Below are positions 16,217 through 25,294 of a stretch of 64,000 nucleotides of DNA, piece after piece. Source of the stretch: Virgibacillus alimentarius (lineage in GTDB: Bacteria; Bacillota; Bacilli; Bacillales; Amphibacillaceae); NCBI RefSeq assembly GCF_000709085.1, contig NZ_JFBD01000045.1, forward strand, positions 1 through 64,000. Direction: 5' to 3'. The notes beneath the pieces were generated by a model that saw nothing but the letters and a program-made list of their open reading frames with translations, was not told where the DNA came from and did no database searches. The position numbers and the translations under genes are program-made. How positions within the stretch are numbered: position 1 is the first letter of the stretch; each line of letters starts with the position of its first letter.

Positions 16217-17479
16217 CTAAAATGCTTCTTGACCTTCCATATCATCAAGCAATAAAACATCGACCTCTGAGCCAGCTTCAAATCCTCTTGTTCCTCCAGG
16301 TAGCATCATTAAACAAGTGGCATTTGCAAGTGAAGAGACAACGTTGGATTTATCAATCCCAGACGGATGTACATAGATGGAACTTTTATTAAAAGTAAGA
16401 TAACTGCGAACAAATCTTGTAAATGGATTCGGTTTTGGAAAATCAACACCTAAATTTGCGGTAATATGCTTTAAAAATGGCTTCTTATTAAATAATTTCG
16501 ATTGCAAAACCGGTCTTACAAATAGCTCAAATCCAACGTAACAAGCAGACGGATTACCGGACAAACCAAAGAGCAATTGATTCCCTCTTGTTGCAACCGT
16601 TGTTACACTGCCAGGACGCATTCCTACTTTATTAAATAGTACATCTGCTCCTAATTTATCGTAGATGGCTGGCATTAAATCAAAATCACCTACGGAAACA
16701 CCGCCTGTTGTAATTAATATATCTACCTTATTTAATGCATTGTTAATTGTCTGATAGCTTGTTTCCAATTCATCGGCCAATTTACCAAAATAAAGGCATT
16801 CTCCGCCGACTTTTAAAATTTGCGATTCGATCATATATGCATTCGAGTCGCGGATTTTACCTGGCTCGAGTGGCTGGTCTGCGTCTAATAATTCTGTGCC
16901 TGTAGCAATTACACCGATTAATGGCTTTTTAGCTACACAAACTTTGCTATATCCGAACGTAGCAAGCAATGCTTTTACCCCTGGATTGATTAGCGTTCCT
17001 TGTTCAATAAGTACATCCCCTTTTGATACTTCCGAACCTTCTTTTATAATATTTTGATCTTTTTCCATTTTCCGTTTGATGGACATGTAAGGCAGATTAT
17101 TCTTCTCATATGTCTGGCAAACTTCGAACATCGCTACACAATCTGCACCTTCTGGAATCATTGCACCTGTCATGATGCGTGTTGCTTGTCCTTTTTGTAA
17201 TGAAATTTTTGGCACGTTACCTGCACCAATATGTTCAACAACTTCAAATTCAACAGGATTATTGAAAGAAGCATCAGCGGTATCGATCGAACGTAATGCA
17301 AAACCATCGTAAGGTGACTTATCGAATGATGGAACATGATTTGTAGCGATAATGGGTTCCGCCAACCTTCTTTGATCACAATCATGTAAAGAAATTGTTT
17401 CTTTTTTACCGTATTTTTGATATTGCATTACTTTATGAACAGCTTCTTCAACTGGAATCGGCTTACGTATTTCAACCAT
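16217..17479 (-). CDS. moeA: Molybdopterin molybdenumtransferase MoeA
   Basis: 420 aa, inserts molybdate into adenylated molybdopterin. Domain order is that of MoeA: N-terminal domains with PVEEAVHKV and [10 protein letters not shown], the MoCF-fold domain with [11 protein letters not shown] and [12 protein letters not shown], the [14 protein letters not shown] segment, then a C-terminal beta domain. ATG 17479 follows GGGGGGAGAG by 6 bases; the frame's longer extension to 17515 covers that site. First gene of moeA-moaA-ywpF. Its product is needed by the xanthine and formate dehydrogenases in this window. Confidence 0.93.
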   Translation of the reverse strand: MVEIRKPIPVEEAVHKVMQYQKYGKKETISLHDCDQRRLAEPIIATNHVPSFDKSPYDGFALRSIDTADASFNNPVEFEVVEHIGAGNVPKISLQKGQATRIMTGAMIPEGADCVAMFEVCQTYEKNNLPYMSIKRKMEKDQNIIKEGSEVSKGDVLIEQGTLINPGVKALLATFGYSKVCVAKKPLIGVIATGTELLDADQPLEPGKIRDSNAYMIESQILKVGGECLYFGKLADELETSYQTINNALNKVDILITTGGVSVGDFDLMPAIYDKLGADVLFNKVGMRPGSVTTVATRGNQLLFGLSGNPSACYVGFELFVRPVLQSKLFNKKPFLKHITANLGVDFPKPNPFTRFVRSYLTFNKSSIYVHPSGIDKSNVVSSLANATCLMMLPGGTRGFEAGSEVDVLLLDDMEGQEAF

Positions 17480-17617
17480 TAAATTCTCTCCCCCCCAAGT
17501 AATCGCAAGTAGCATTTTTGTCTATCTTTAGTTTATCAAAAATAAGCTGCATTTGGTATGTTTTGCTTTCATACGTCCATTTGTCATCAAGCTCTTTTAA
17601 AAGGTAAAAAGTAGAAA

Positions 17618-17646
17618 GTATATTTATATTAATAAATCGAATTCTA
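17618..17646 (+). promoter_or_regulatory. Sigma-G-like promoter of the spoVA operon
   Basis: GTATA (17618-17622), 17 bases, AATTCTA (17640-17646), compared with the sigma-G pattern GHATR-17/18-CATNHTA: one mismatch. It lies about 33 bases before the first DUF1657 gene. Forespore expression is expected for spoVA genes. Confidence 0.6.
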
Positions 17647-17678
17647 AATAGTGAAGCTTATAAAGGAGGATGATTCAT

Positions 17679-17885
17679 TTGACAGTAGGAACTCAGGTGA
17701 AACAAACAATTGCAGGTTTAAAAAGTGCCCAAGCGAGTCTTGAGCAATTTGCGCTAGAGACTGAAAATAAACAAGCAAAACAAATGTATCAAAACGCTGC
17801 ACAACAAACACAAGCAATTGTACAAAGCGTTGAGCCAAGAATGCAACAAATTGAACAGGAAGAACCTCAATATAAGCAACAGTAG
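17679..17885 (+). CDS. DUF1657 protein (68 aa), first gene of spoVA-2Duf operon
   Basis: Small helical protein with the DUF1657 pattern TVGTQVKQTIAGLKSAQASL and ALETENKQAKQMYQNAAQQ. The start is TTG 17679, 9 bases after AAAGGAGG, matching the N-terminus of the second copy at 20301 (TVGSHVKG). A hairpin follows, so part of transcription may stop here. DUF1657 genes occur with spoVA clusters; their own job is unknown. Confidence 0.85.
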   Translation: MTVGTQVKQTIAGLKSAQASLEQFALETENKQAKQMYQNAAQQTQAIVQSVEPRMQQIEQEEPQYKQQ

Positions 17886-17922
17886 GCTTTTTTGAGGGGG
17901 TTATCCCCCCTCAAGCCTTTAT
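17884..17922 (+). terminator. Hairpin between DUF1657 and lipoprotein genes
   Basis: AGGCTTTTTTGAGGGGG pairs with CCCCCTCAAGCCT around a TTAT loop, followed by TTTATTTAT. Inside an operon it may set the level of downstream genes. Confidence 0.65.
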
Positions 17923-17938
17923 TTATCTTGAGTAGGAA

Positions 17939-18418
17939 ATGAGTGAGAGAATCATGTACAGAATCATTTTAATGATTGGATTTATTTTTTTATTTGTTGG
18001 TTGTAATGCGAATTCCAATACAGATACATCACAACAAGGTGAGAAAAATAATGATATTGAATTAACCGAAATTTCCAATACGAAAACGGTAGATCAACAA
18101 CCTTCCAATCAAGCGAAACAAGTTCTCCAAAAGTATACAAATATAACGAAAGTAAAAGCTGCAAATACATCAAAATTACTCTTAATCGCGATTGATATTA
18201 AACATAGTAAACGCTTCAGTTTGAAAAAAACGGAGCAATACCTTGCTAAAAAAATGAAAAAAGATTTTCCTGATATGAAAGTGGAATTTTCTACCGACCA
18301 AAAAATTGTGCTAGAGCTTGATCAACTGGAGAAAGATTTACAAGCAAATAAGGTATCAAATAAAGAACTTAAAAAACGACTAAAAAAGCTTGCTAAATTG
18401 AAAAACGAAAAAACGTAA
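17939..18418 (+). CDS. YhcN/YlaJ-like sporulation lipoprotein
   Basis: 159 aa. Lipoprotein signal with lipobox LFVGCNA (Cys about residue 22), an Asn/Gln/Ser-rich linker, then a Lys-rich domain resembling YhcN/YlaJ spore lipoproteins. YhcN/YlaJ genes sit at this place in known 2Duf-type spoVA operons. Start: ATG 17939 has GAGTAGG very close; ATG 17954 after GAGTGAGAG is the other candidate and leaves the lipobox intact. Likely anchored on the forespore inner membrane. Confidence 0.75.
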   Translation: MSERIMYRIILMIGFIFLFVGCNANSNTDTSQQGEKNNDIELTEISNTKTVDQQPSNQAKQVLQKYTNITKVKAANTSKLLLIAIDIKHSKRFSLKKTEQYLAKKMKKDFPDMKVEFSTDQKIVLELDQLEKDLQANKVSNKELKKRLKKLAKLKNEKT

Positions 18419-18432
18419 AGGAGAAAAGAAAA

Positions 18433-18912
18433 ATGGCAGATAAAAAGAAGAAAAACTTGCCACCGGAAGCACAACAATATCAAGCGTTTCAACAGAAGAG
18501 GGAAACAAAGCGACCCCTTTTTAAAAATTGCCTCAAAGCATTCTTTGTAGGTGGGTTTATTTGTTTTATCGGCCAGCTTATTACTACATTTTATATTTAT
18601 TTCTTCAATTTTACTGAACAGACTGCAGGCAACCCGACTACAGCGACGTTAATTTTTCTTACCATGTTGGCGACTGGTTTTGGGATTTATGATCGAATTG
18701 GACAATTTGCAGGTGCCGGTACAACTGTTCCGGTAACCGGCTTTGGAAATGCGGTAATAGCTTCAGCCATTGAACATCGAACGGAGGGATTCATCATGGG
18801 CGTTGGGAGTAGTATGCTCAAATTAGCCGGACCTGTCATTGTATATGGCGTTTTCTCAGCGTTTATTGTTGCACTTATAAAAACATTTTTAACGAAGTGG
18901 AGTGGGTTTTAA
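18433..18912 (+). CDS. spoVAC: Stage V sporulation protein AC
   Basis: 159 aa inner-spore-membrane protein, part of the channel that moves dipicolinic acid into the forespore and out at germination. A charged N-terminus (about 45 residues) is followed by about four membrane segments, with the family motif FAGAGTTVPVTGFGNAVIASAIEH. GGAG precedes the ATG by 9 bases (AAAGGAGAAAAGAAAA spacer). SpoVAC is the mechanosensitive subunit in Bacillus subtilis. The next gene starts at the base after the stop. Confidence 0.95.
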   Translation: MADKKKKNLPPEAQQYQAFQQKRETKRPLFKNCLKAFFVGGFICFIGQLITTFYIYFFNFTEQTAGNPTTATLIFLTMLATGFGIYDRIGQFAGAGTTVPVTGFGNAVIASAIEHRTEGFIMGVGSSMLKLAGPVIVYGVFSAFIVALIKTFLTKWSGF

Positions 18913-19929
18913 ATGCTAATTGGGCATCGAACATGGTTATTTACCAACAAACCTGTCATCGCTTCTACTGGTGTCGTAGGTGGCCCTTTTGAAGCGCGTG
19001 GAAACATTCCAAATGATTTTGATATTCTACACGATGACACATGGCTAAAACAAGATTCATTTGAAAAAGCACAACAAATATTGATGGAAGAAGCTTGTCA
19101 AGTTGCGGTTAAGAAACTTTCAATGGATAAAGAACAAGTGCAATTCTTTATCAGCGGGGATTTAATTAATCAAATCACCCCAACTAATTTTGCCGCAAAA
19201 ACAATTGGAATACCGTATTTTGGCTTATTCAGTGCCTGTGCAACATCAATGGAAAGCCTAGCTCTATCTGCTTTCATAATCAATAATAATGGTGCAAATT
19301 ATATTTTAAGCGGAACGGCTAGTCATAATTCAGCAGCAGAAAGGCAATTTCGCTACCCTACTGAATATGGAGGCCAAAAACCTCCAACGGCTCAATGGAC
19401 AGCGACAGGTGCAGGATGTGCACTTATAGCAAAAGAAGGAAAAGGTCCAGTAATAACGTCAGCAACGATAGGAAAGGTCGTAGATATGGGGATTACAGAC
19501 CCATTTAATATGGGCGGAGCGATGGCACCAGCTGCAGTGGATACAATTACAACCCATTTAAAAGAGAAAAATGTTGATCCTTCTTATTATGATTATATTA
19601 TTACAGGTGATCTAGCCCATATCGGTAGAGAAATATCCTTGGACCTCCTACAGAAAAATGGCATTAATGTAACGGCAGAACAATATGTTGATTGCGGACT
19701 CATCCTTTACAGAGAAGGACAGCCTGTTTTAGCCGGAGGAAGTGGTCCTGCCAGTTCTGCTATTGTTACGTATGGACATTTTATCAATTTACTGAAAAAA
19801 GGTGAAATTAATCGTATTCTCGTCGTAGCTACAGGCGCGCTTCATTCACCATTAAGTGTGAATCAAGGTGACTCAATCCCATGCATTGCACACGCCGTTT
19901 CCATTGAGTCGGGAAGTGGTAGCTCATGA
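18913..19929 (+). CDS. spoVAD: Stage V sporulation protein AD
   Basis: 338 aa, thiolase-fold protein that binds dipicolinic acid on the spore inner membrane. It shows [11 protein letters not shown] (nucleophile-like Cys region), [12 protein letters not shown]-like TGAGCAL, and [17 protein letters not shown]. Starts directly after the spoVAC stop and overlaps spoVAE by 4 bases, so the three are coupled. Confidence 0.95.
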   Translation: MLIGHRTWLFTNKPVIASTGVVGGPFEARGNIPNDFDILHDDTWLKQDSFEKAQQILMEEACQVAVKKLSMDKEQVQFFISGDLINQITPTNFAAKTIGIPYFGLFSACATSMESLALSAFIINNNGANYILSGTASHNSAAERQFRYPTEYGGQKPPTAQWTATGAGCALIAKEGKGPVITSATIGKVVDMGITDPFNMGGAMAPAAVDTITTHLKEKNVDPSYYDYIITGDLAHIGREISLDLLQKNGINVTAEQYVDCGLILYREGQPVLAGGSGPASSAIVTYGHFINLLKKGEINRILVVATGALHSPLSVNQGDSIPCIAHAVSIESGSGSS

Positions 19930-20276
19930 TCTTTTTTTGGGCATTTGTCGTAGGTGGACTTTTTTGTGTGATCGGACAAATTATGTTTGATGTTTTTAAA
20001 CTTTCTCCGGCTCATACACTGACCATCTTAGTTGTTTCAGGTGCTGTTTTAAATGGCCTCGGTTTATATGAACCATTGATTGATTTTGCGGGTGCAGGTG
20101 CTACCGTTCCAATTACAAGTTTCGGTAATTCACTTGTTCACGGCGCGATGGCTGAAGCAGAGGCTCATGGATTGATCGGTGTTATAACTGGAATGTTTGA
20201 AGTAACAAGCTCAGGTATCTCTGCTGCAATTATTTTTGGTGTCATCGGAGCACTTATTTTTAAAGCCAAGGGATAA
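19926..20276 (+). CDS. spoVAE: Stage V sporulation protein AE (AEb type)
   Basis: 116 aa, about four membrane segments. It shares the [21 protein letters not shown] motif with SpoVAC. With SpoVAC and SpoVAD it forms the dipicolinic acid channel. Start overlaps the spoVAD stop (ATGA). Confidence 0.93.
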   Translation: MIFFWAFVVGGLFCVIGQIMFDVFKLSPAHTLTILVVSGAVLNGLGLYEPLIDFAGAGATVPITSFGNSLVHGAMAEAEAHGLIGVITGMFEVTSSGISAAIIFGVIGALIFKAKG

Positions 20277-20300
20277 AGTTTTTAAAAGGAGTTGATTAAT

Positions 20301-20501
20301 ATGACAGTTGGATCCCATGTTAAAGGGTGTTTTTCGTCTATTAAGAGTGCTGAAGCATCACTTGAGATACTAGCTAATAAGACGCAAAGTATAGAAGCAC
20401 AACAAGCCTTTAAACAGGCTGAACAATTGATGACTGAAATTAAGGATGACTTACAGAAACAGGTAGTCTTTCTTACACAAGAAGAGCCAACCTATAAATA
20501 A
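20301..20501 (+). CDS. DUF1657 protein, second copy (66 aa)
   Basis: TVGSHVKGCFSSIKSAEASL start, same fold as the copy at 17679 but with a divergent C-terminus. ATG 20301 follows AAAAGGAG by about 9 bases; an in-frame TTG nine bases earlier is too close to that site. Both copies end in a similar EEPxYK motif, suggesting duplication within the operon. Confidence 0.85.
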   Translation: MTVGSHVKGCFSSIKSAEASLEILANKTQSIEAQQAFKQAEQLMTEIKDDLQKQVVFLTQEEPTYK

Positions 20502-20521
20502 GCGAAAGAAAGGAGATTTCT

Positions 20522-21379
20522 ATGCCAGGATGGGTTGAAATTCTCATTCGAACTATTAGCCTCGTAGTTATTCTGTTTTTAATGACAAAATGGCTGGGGA
20601 AAAAGCAATTAGCACAACTTAATATTTTTGAGTTTATATCCGGTATTGTCTTAGGTGGGGTTGTGGCTATTCACACCAGTAACACAGATACCCGGATGAT
20701 TTATGGGATCCTTGCTATGGCAATCTGGTTTGCCATTCCATATGCAGTGAATTTTATTTCTTTAAAAAGCAAAGCCTTCCGCAATTTTACGCAAGGAAGA
20801 AGTACGGTTGTTATTCAAGATGGCAAAATTATGGAAGACAACCTGAAGAAAGAAGGATATACCACAGACGATTTGCTTGAGAACCTTCGCAGTAAAAATA
20901 TGTTTAAAACCGCAGACGTAGAATTTGCTGTACTTGAACCATCAGGTACGTTAAATGTTTTACCAAAAACAGAAAATAAACCTTTGACTCCTAAAGATTT
21001 TGGGCTTAAACCTTCCCCCAAAAAAGAACCTCAAACCGTTGTCATGGATGGAAGAATGATGCTTGAACCATTAGCCAATTTAAACTTAAATCCGAATTGG
21101 CTAGAGACGGAATTAGATAAGCTAAACGTGAGCATTGAAAATGTTTTTCTTGCACAAGCGGATAGTGATGGACAGGTAACCGTTGATTTATATGACGATC
21201 AAATCGCTGTTCCTGATCCTACAGAAAAGCCACTCCTCCTTGCAACGATAAAAAAATGTCAGGCTGATCTAGAGTTATTTGCCTTAGAAACAGAAAATAA
21301 AGAAACAGAACAAATGTATCAAAAAAACAGCCAAAAAGCACAACAGGCTATCGATCTCATCACTCCGTATTTAAAATAA
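20522..21379 (+). CDS. 2Duf protein: DUF421 (YetF-like) with C-terminal DUF1657-like domain
   Basis: 285 aa. Three N-terminal membrane segments, then the YetF/DUF421 cytoplasmic domain (about residues 80-225), then a DUF1657-like tail (about 238-285) whose ELFALETENKETEQMYQ aligns with QFALETENKQAKQMYQ in the operon's first gene. Such a DUF421-DUF1657 fusion is the '2Duf' gene of the mobile spoVA2mob operon, linked in Bacillus to high spore heat resistance. AAAGGAG lies 7 bases before the ATG. Last gene of the operon. Confidence 0.9.
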   Translation: MPGWVEILIRTISLVVILFLMTKWLGKKQLAQLNIFEFISGIVLGGVVAIHTSNTDTRMIYGILAMAIWFAIPYAVNFISLKSKAFRNFTQGRSTVVIQDGKIMEDNLKKEGYTTDDLLENLRSKNMFKTADVEFAVLEPSGTLNVLPKTENKPLTPKDFGLKPSPKKEPQTVVMDGRMMLEPLANLNLNPNWLETELDKLNVSIENVFLAQADSDGQVTVDLYDDQIAVPDPTEKPLLLATIKKCQADLELFALETENKETEQMYQKNSQKAQQAIDLITPYLK

Positions 21380-21403
21380 GCCTATAAAAAGGTCCCCGTT
21401 TCG

Positions 21404-21435
21404 TGTAAGATTGGTGTAGGTACTTCTATCTTACA
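21404..21435 (+). promoter_or_regulatory. Hairpin just before symporter start
   Basis: TGTAAGAT (21404-21411) pairs with ATCTTACA (21428-21435). It ends 10 bases before the ATG at 21446, next to the weak ribosome site GGGAAAAGAG. No T run follows, so it is more likely a translation-affecting or end-of-operon hairpin than a clean terminator. Confidence 0.45.
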
Positions 21436-21445
21436 GGGAAAAGAG

Positions 21446-22684
21446 ATGAATGTTTTGAAAGAGAAGTTAAAAGCCTACCGATTTCCATTAATTCTTCTTT
21501 CTTCTATTTTCATCGGATCAATCGTTGGATTCATTTTTGGCGAAAAGGCGAATGTGATCAAACCATTAGGTGATATTTTTATCAACCTATTGTTTATGGT
21601 TGTCATTCCCCTTGTTTTCTTTTCCATTTCGTCTGCCATTGCAAACATGAATAGTATGCGACGACTTGGAAAAATTATGGGGTCGATGATTTCCATTTTT
21701 GTGCTTACTGGACTTATTGCATCTATCGTTATGCTTGCTGCAACAGTCATGTTTCCACCTGGGTCTGGTACAGATATTCCATTAGAGACACCAGATGATG
21801 TCGAACAATTAACCGTATCTGAGCAAATCGTAAATACATTTACGGTTCCGGAATTTGTTGATTTATTTTCTCGTGACAGTATGCTGGCATTAATTATTTT
21901 TTCCGTACTTATCGGGGTAGCTACAGGGCTTTCTGGTGATCCCGGACGCCCTTTTGCTAAATTTCTAGTCAGTGGATCAGAAGTTTTTATGAAGCTTGTT
22001 CAACTAATTATGTACTACGCACCTATTGGGTTAGGAGCCTATTTTGCTTCCCTGATCGGTGAATTCGGGGCAGATTTAATTGGAGACTACGCAAAAGCAG
22101 TTATTATTTATTATCCGGTCGCTGTCTTATATTTTGCCATTGGTTTTACACTATATGCTTTTTTAGCGGGAGGGACCAAGGGAGTTACCCATTTTTGGAA
22201 GAACATCCTCGCTCCTGCAGCAACTTCGCTTGGAACTGGAAGCAGTATTGCTGCACTCCCAGTGAATCTGCAGGCAGCCAAAAAGATAGGTGTTCCAAAG
22301 GATATCCGTGAAACAGTTCTACCACTAGGCGCTACGATTCACATGGATGGATCCTGTCTTGCTGCGATGTTGAAAATAGCTTTTATTTTCGGGGTACTAA
22401 ATAAGGATTTTACAGGAATTGATACATTTTTAACCGCGATTGGAATTTGTTTATTAGCAGGGGTTGTAATGAGCGGAATACCCGGCGGCGGATTTATTGG
22501 AGAAATGATGATCATTACATTATATGGCCTGCCAATCCAAGCACTGCCAATTATATCTGCAGTTGGTGTTGTCGTTGATCCTCCAGCAACAATGGTTAAC
22601 GTGACGGGAGATACCGTATCAAGCATGCTTGTTTCAAGACAATTGGAAGGAAAAGACTGGATGGAAAAAGAGGAAATCGAGTAG
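21446..22684 (+). CDS. DAACS family dicarboxylate/amino acid:cation symporter
   Basis: 412 aa sodium- or proton-coupled symporter of the GltP/SstT family. Conserved regions include VIPLVFFSISSAI, the first hairpin GTGSSIAALPVNLQAA, HMDGSCLAAMLKIAF (TM7-like) and the second hairpin GIPGGGFIGEMM, with the substrate-site end VVDPPATMVNVTGDTV. About eight membrane segments plus two re-entrant loops. Substrate (glutamate, aspartate, C4-dicarboxylate or serine) cannot be settled. Transcription probably ends in the hairpin of the repeat that follows. Confidence 0.9.
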   Translation: MNVLKEKLKAYRFPLILLSSIFIGSIVGFIFGEKANVIKPLGDIFINLLFMVVIPLVFFSISSAIANMNSMRRLGKIMGSMISIFVLTGLIASIVMLAATVMFPPGSGTDIPLETPDDVEQLTVSEQIVNTFTVPEFVDLFSRDSMLALIIFSVLIGVATGLSGDPGRPFAKFLVSGSEVFMKLVQLIMYYAPIGLGAYFASLIGEFGADLIGDYAKAVIIYYPVAVLYFAIGFTLYAFLAGGTKGVTHFWKNILAPAATSLGTGSSIAALPVNLQAAKKIGVPKDIRETVLPLGATIHMDGSCLAAMLKIAFIFGVLNKDFTGIDTFLTAIGICLLAGVVMSGIPGGGFIGEMMIITLYGLPIQALPIISAVGVVVDPPATMVNVTGDTVSSMLVSRQLEGKDWMEKEEIE

Positions 22685-22686
22685 AA

Positions 22687-22930
22687 GGGGCTGGGACATA
22701 ACTAGCCAAAATATCTTAAAAAAGGTTCCAACCATCAAAAATTGATGGTTGGAACCTTTTGAGTTTGAGTTATTTTCATCATCTATGGTTGGATTTGTGT
22801 CCCAGCGAGAAAAGCACGTGTCTGATGACCCCACGTGAAGTGGTTTTCTTCCGAGGAGGGTGAAGTCGTGCCCGCGGAAAGCAGCCACCTGTAGTGGAAG
22901 TCAACGGGATTAGTCCCACCCCCTTTTTTA
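22687..22930. repeat. Dispersed repeat copy 1 (with 18-bp hairpin)
   Basis: Starts GCTGGGACATAACTAGCC, then a perfect 18-bp hairpin (arms 22721-22738 and 22742-22759), then a GC-richer core containing AAGCACGTGTCTGATGACCC, CCACGTGAAGTGGTTTTCTT and CCCGCGGAAAGCAGCCACCT. The core matches, in reverse complement, the core of the copy at 60352-60692 at roughly nine positions in ten. The hairpin ends in TTTT and probably terminates the symporter transcript. The rest of 22931-23018 shows nothing recognisable. Confidence 0.8.
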
Positions 22931-23018
22931 TAAGTTGATTCTGGGTTTTACTGATAAAGTAGGCCAACCGGTCGATAAGAGACTTGCTCCGAACCGTTAA
23001 AGTGCACATCCTGCACTA

Positions 23019-24002
23019 TTACTCACTAATTTTTATCGCAACTTTACCAAATTGTTTTCCCTGATTTAAGTATTCCATCGCATCACTCGTTAAATCAAAT
23101 TCAAATGTGCGATCTACTACGGGATGAATATTATGTGTATCAATCAATTTGAGCATGTCCCGCAGTTCTTCTCTGCTTCCCATCGTTGTTCCAAATAATT
23201 TATATTGCCCATAGAAAAATTCGCGCAAATTAAAATCAACGACATCTTCCGTGGTAGCACCAAAGACAACGATTTTTCCGCCTTTTTTCAACACTTCCAA
23301 TGAACGATTAAAGGTTGCCTTTCCTACACTTTCAATGACCAAGTCAATGCGTTCCTCTTTTAATTCTTCAGGCCAATCGCTATTTGTATCAAGGGCGATG
23401 TCAGCACCTAATTCTTTTGCCTGCTCTCGTTTTGTTTCACTTCTTGAAGTAACAATTACTTTTGCTCCTGCACTTTTTGCAAAAGATATCAGATAAGTAG
23501 CTACGCCACTTCCTGCTCCAGGAATAAATACGGTTTCACCTTCTTTCACCTGACCTTTTGTAAATAATGCACGGTACCCTGTTAAAGCTGCTAAAGCCAA
23601 TACCCCCGCTTCTTCCCAAGACAAATGTGCTGGCTTTTTCTCCACCTGTTCTTTCGAGATCACTATTTTTTCTGCTAATGTTCCGTGATCCGGCATTCCC
23701 AGGATGTCAAATTCTTTCGGCGGAGCGTCACTATTATCGTACCAGCGAAGAGCAGGATTAATAATCACTTCGTCCCCTGGCTTGATATTTGTCACGTTTT
23801 CTCCAACGGAATCAATCACACCAGCCCCGTCCGATCCTAGGATTAACGCGTCAGCTTGATTCCCGCGGCGGTTTGGTATCCCTACATCGCGACGATTTAA
23901 TCCGGCAACACGCAATGCGACAACTACCTCATCTCTTCCTGCAGTTGGCTCGTCCATGTTTTTGATTGCTAATTTTCCATGTTCATGAATAAATCCCTTC
24001 AT
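23019..24002 (-). CDS. Zinc-independent medium-chain dehydrogenase/quinone oxidoreductase-like protein
   Basis: 327 aa MDR-family oxidoreductase. N-terminal GroES-like domain (LGSDGAGVIDSVGENV), then a Rossmann domain with VFIPGAGSGVATYLI and the NADP-type VIVTSRSETKREQAKELGADIALD. The structural-zinc cysteine cluster of true alcohol dehydrogenases is absent, so reduction of quinones or enoyl-type substrates is more likely. Resembles Bacillus YogA. AAGGAAGG precedes the ATG by 6 bases. Single gene; it ends before the repeat at 22930. Confidence 0.87.
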   Translation of the reverse strand: MKGFIHEHGKLAIKNMDEPTAGRDEVVVALRVAGLNRRDVGIPNRRGNQADALILGSDGAGVIDSVGENVTNIKPGDEVIINPALRWYDNSDAPPKEFDILGMPDHGTLAEKIVISKEQVEKKPAHLSWEEAGVLALAALTGYRALFTKGQVKEGETVFIPGAGSGVATYLISFAKSAGAKVIVTSRSETKREQAKELGADIALDTNSDWPEELKEERIDLVIESVGKATFNRSLEVLKKGGKIVVFGATTEDVVDFNLREFFYGQYKLFGTTMGSREELRDMLKLIDTHNIHPVVDRTFEFDLTSDAMEYLNQGKQFGKVAIKISE

Positions 24003-24025
24003 TCTAACCTTCCTTTCTAAATCAT

Positions 24026-24949
24026 TCAGAAATATTTGCTTACTCTAACTAGTTGGTGTTTATTCATTATATCATGAGAAAACATTGGTATATAAATTAA
24101 CTGCTGATCGGTAAACAACGATGTGATTTTTTCGATATATTTTTGTTCATGCTCTTTCCTTTTCTTAAAAAAGTTTCCGTCCACATCATCTGGGAGCACT
24201 TTATTGACAATAAGTGTTCTTACATGCAAATGGTACTTATCTAATAATTCAATTGCTTTTTCAGTCTCTAAAATGGGCAGGCGCTCAGGGTTTAAGACGA
24301 AAATAAAACCAGTCTGTTTCAAGTCCAGCAATATTTTCCTAACTTCAATGAAACGTTCTTGACGCTTTTTTAACACATCATAGATGGGATCCTCAACCGG
24401 TTCACCGTCGTTTAGCAGCTGGGAGTAATTTTCATTTGTCTTCTGTCGCTTTTGCAACAAACCGTCGATCCAAACGCCCATTAACTCAGGTAAGGAAAGC
24501 AGCCTGATTGTGTGCCCTGTTGGTGCAGTATCAAAAATTAATTGATCAAACTGATTACCTTCCTCTAAAATGATTGTAATCAACTTATCAAAAAGCGCAG
24601 CTTCGCCTGCCCCTGGAGAGGCTTTAGCGGTATCTAGCTGACGATTCACCTCCTCGACCATCGTTGACTGAACCATTCCTTTCATATTTTGTTTTACCCC
24701 TTGGATATAATTTTCTGTTTCCTTTTCTGGATCTATTTCAAGTGCGTATAATTGTTCGGTAACTTTTCTAATATCCCCGCCAATTTTTTTATCGAAAATA
24801 TCACCTAGATTATGAGCGGGATCTGTTGAAATCAGTAATGTTTTATAGCCATTTGCGGCTGATTTCCACGCAATTGCCGCAGCAGATGTTGACTTTCCTA
24901 CACCGCCTTTGCCACCGATAAATATGATTTTCTTTTCCATCTCAGTCAT
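24026..24949 (-). CDS. ArsA/Get3 family ATPase
   Basis: 307 aa with the deviant Walker A GGKGGVGKSTSAAAIAW, switch I STDPAHNLGDIF and the A-loop/Walker-type FDTAPTGHTIRLL. One ATPase domain, so a homodimer is expected as in Get3. ATG 24949 follows GAGGGA by 6 bases; the longer frame to 25021 overlaps the preceding gene. No arsenite genes are near. It lies 14 bases after a small gene whose product ends in Cys-Cys, itself downstream of cstA; it may serve that transporter rather than arsenic. Confidence 0.9.
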   Translation of the reverse strand: MTEMEKKIIFIGGKGGVGKSTSAAAIAWKSAANGYKTLLISTDPAHNLGDIFDKKIGGDIRKVTEQLYALEIDPEKETENYIQGVKQNMKGMVQSTMVEEVNRQLDTAKASPGAGEAALFDKLITIILEEGNQFDQLIFDTAPTGHTIRLLSLPELMGVWIDGLLQKRQKTNENYSQLLNDGEPVEDPIYDVLKKRQERFIEVRKILLDLKQTGFIFVLNPERLPILETEKAIELLDKYHLHVRTLIVNKVLPDDVDGNFFKKRKEHEQKYIEKITSLFTDQQLIYIPMFSHDIMNKHQLVRVSKYF

Positions 24950-24963
24950 TTTACATCCCTCAT

Positions 24964-25221
24964 TTAACAACACCGGATTCCCGAAATTGGTGATTTTTCC
25001 ATCCCCATGCGCAGATGCCAATCATGAAATTTTTCAATTATATATGGATATAGCTCCAATGTATAATAATAGGCCGGGTTTGGAATACCGAGCATCTCCG
25101 AATAGATCAATAATAGAAATATATCGTCTTCATCTCGCAGTTCACGAGCTACTTCCTGACGATGTGGCATACTTAGTATTTCTTCATAAAGTTCGATTAG
25201 TTTTTTTATTTTATCCAACAC
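24964..25221 (-). CDS. Small protein ending in Cys-Cys ('cory-CC-star'/YbdD-like)
   Basis: 85 aa, helical, with the C-terminus MGMEKSPISGIRCC directly before the stop. A terminal Cys-Cys also ends the YbdD/YjiX proteins encoded next to cstA genes in enterobacteria (ending ARCC there), and the cory-CC-star family. Start is GTG 25221, 6 bases after GGAGGTGA. It sits between cstA and an ArsA-type ATPase. The vicinal thiols could bind a metal or a lipid/thiol partner; function is inferred only from neighbours. Confidence 0.75.
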   Translation of the reverse strand: MLDKIKKLIELYEEILSMPHRQEVARELRDEDDIFLLLIYSEMLGIPNPAYYYTLELYPYIIEKFHDWHLRMGMEKSPISGIRCC

Positions 25222-25244
25222 TGAATGTCACCTCCAACTTATTG

Positions 25245-25275
25245 GAAAAAGGGATCCTTTATTGATCCCTTTTTC
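25245..25275 (-). terminator. Terminator after cstA
   Basis: Perfect AAAAAGGGATC/GATCCCTTTTT arms (25246-25256, 25264-25274) with a T run, between the cstA stop and the CC-protein gene. Expression of the two downstream genes would need read-through or their own promoter. Confidence 0.85.
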
Positions 25276-25294
25276 CCATTGCATGTACATTAAA

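Noticed and set aside
17618-21379. spoVA operon as a recently acquired transposon
   Set aside because: No transposase, resolvase or terminal repeats around it; the flanks are ordinary chromosomal genes.
24026-24949. Arsenite-exporting ATPase
   Set aside because: No arsR, arsB, arsC or arsD nearby; single ATPase domain; the neighbours point to CstA instead.
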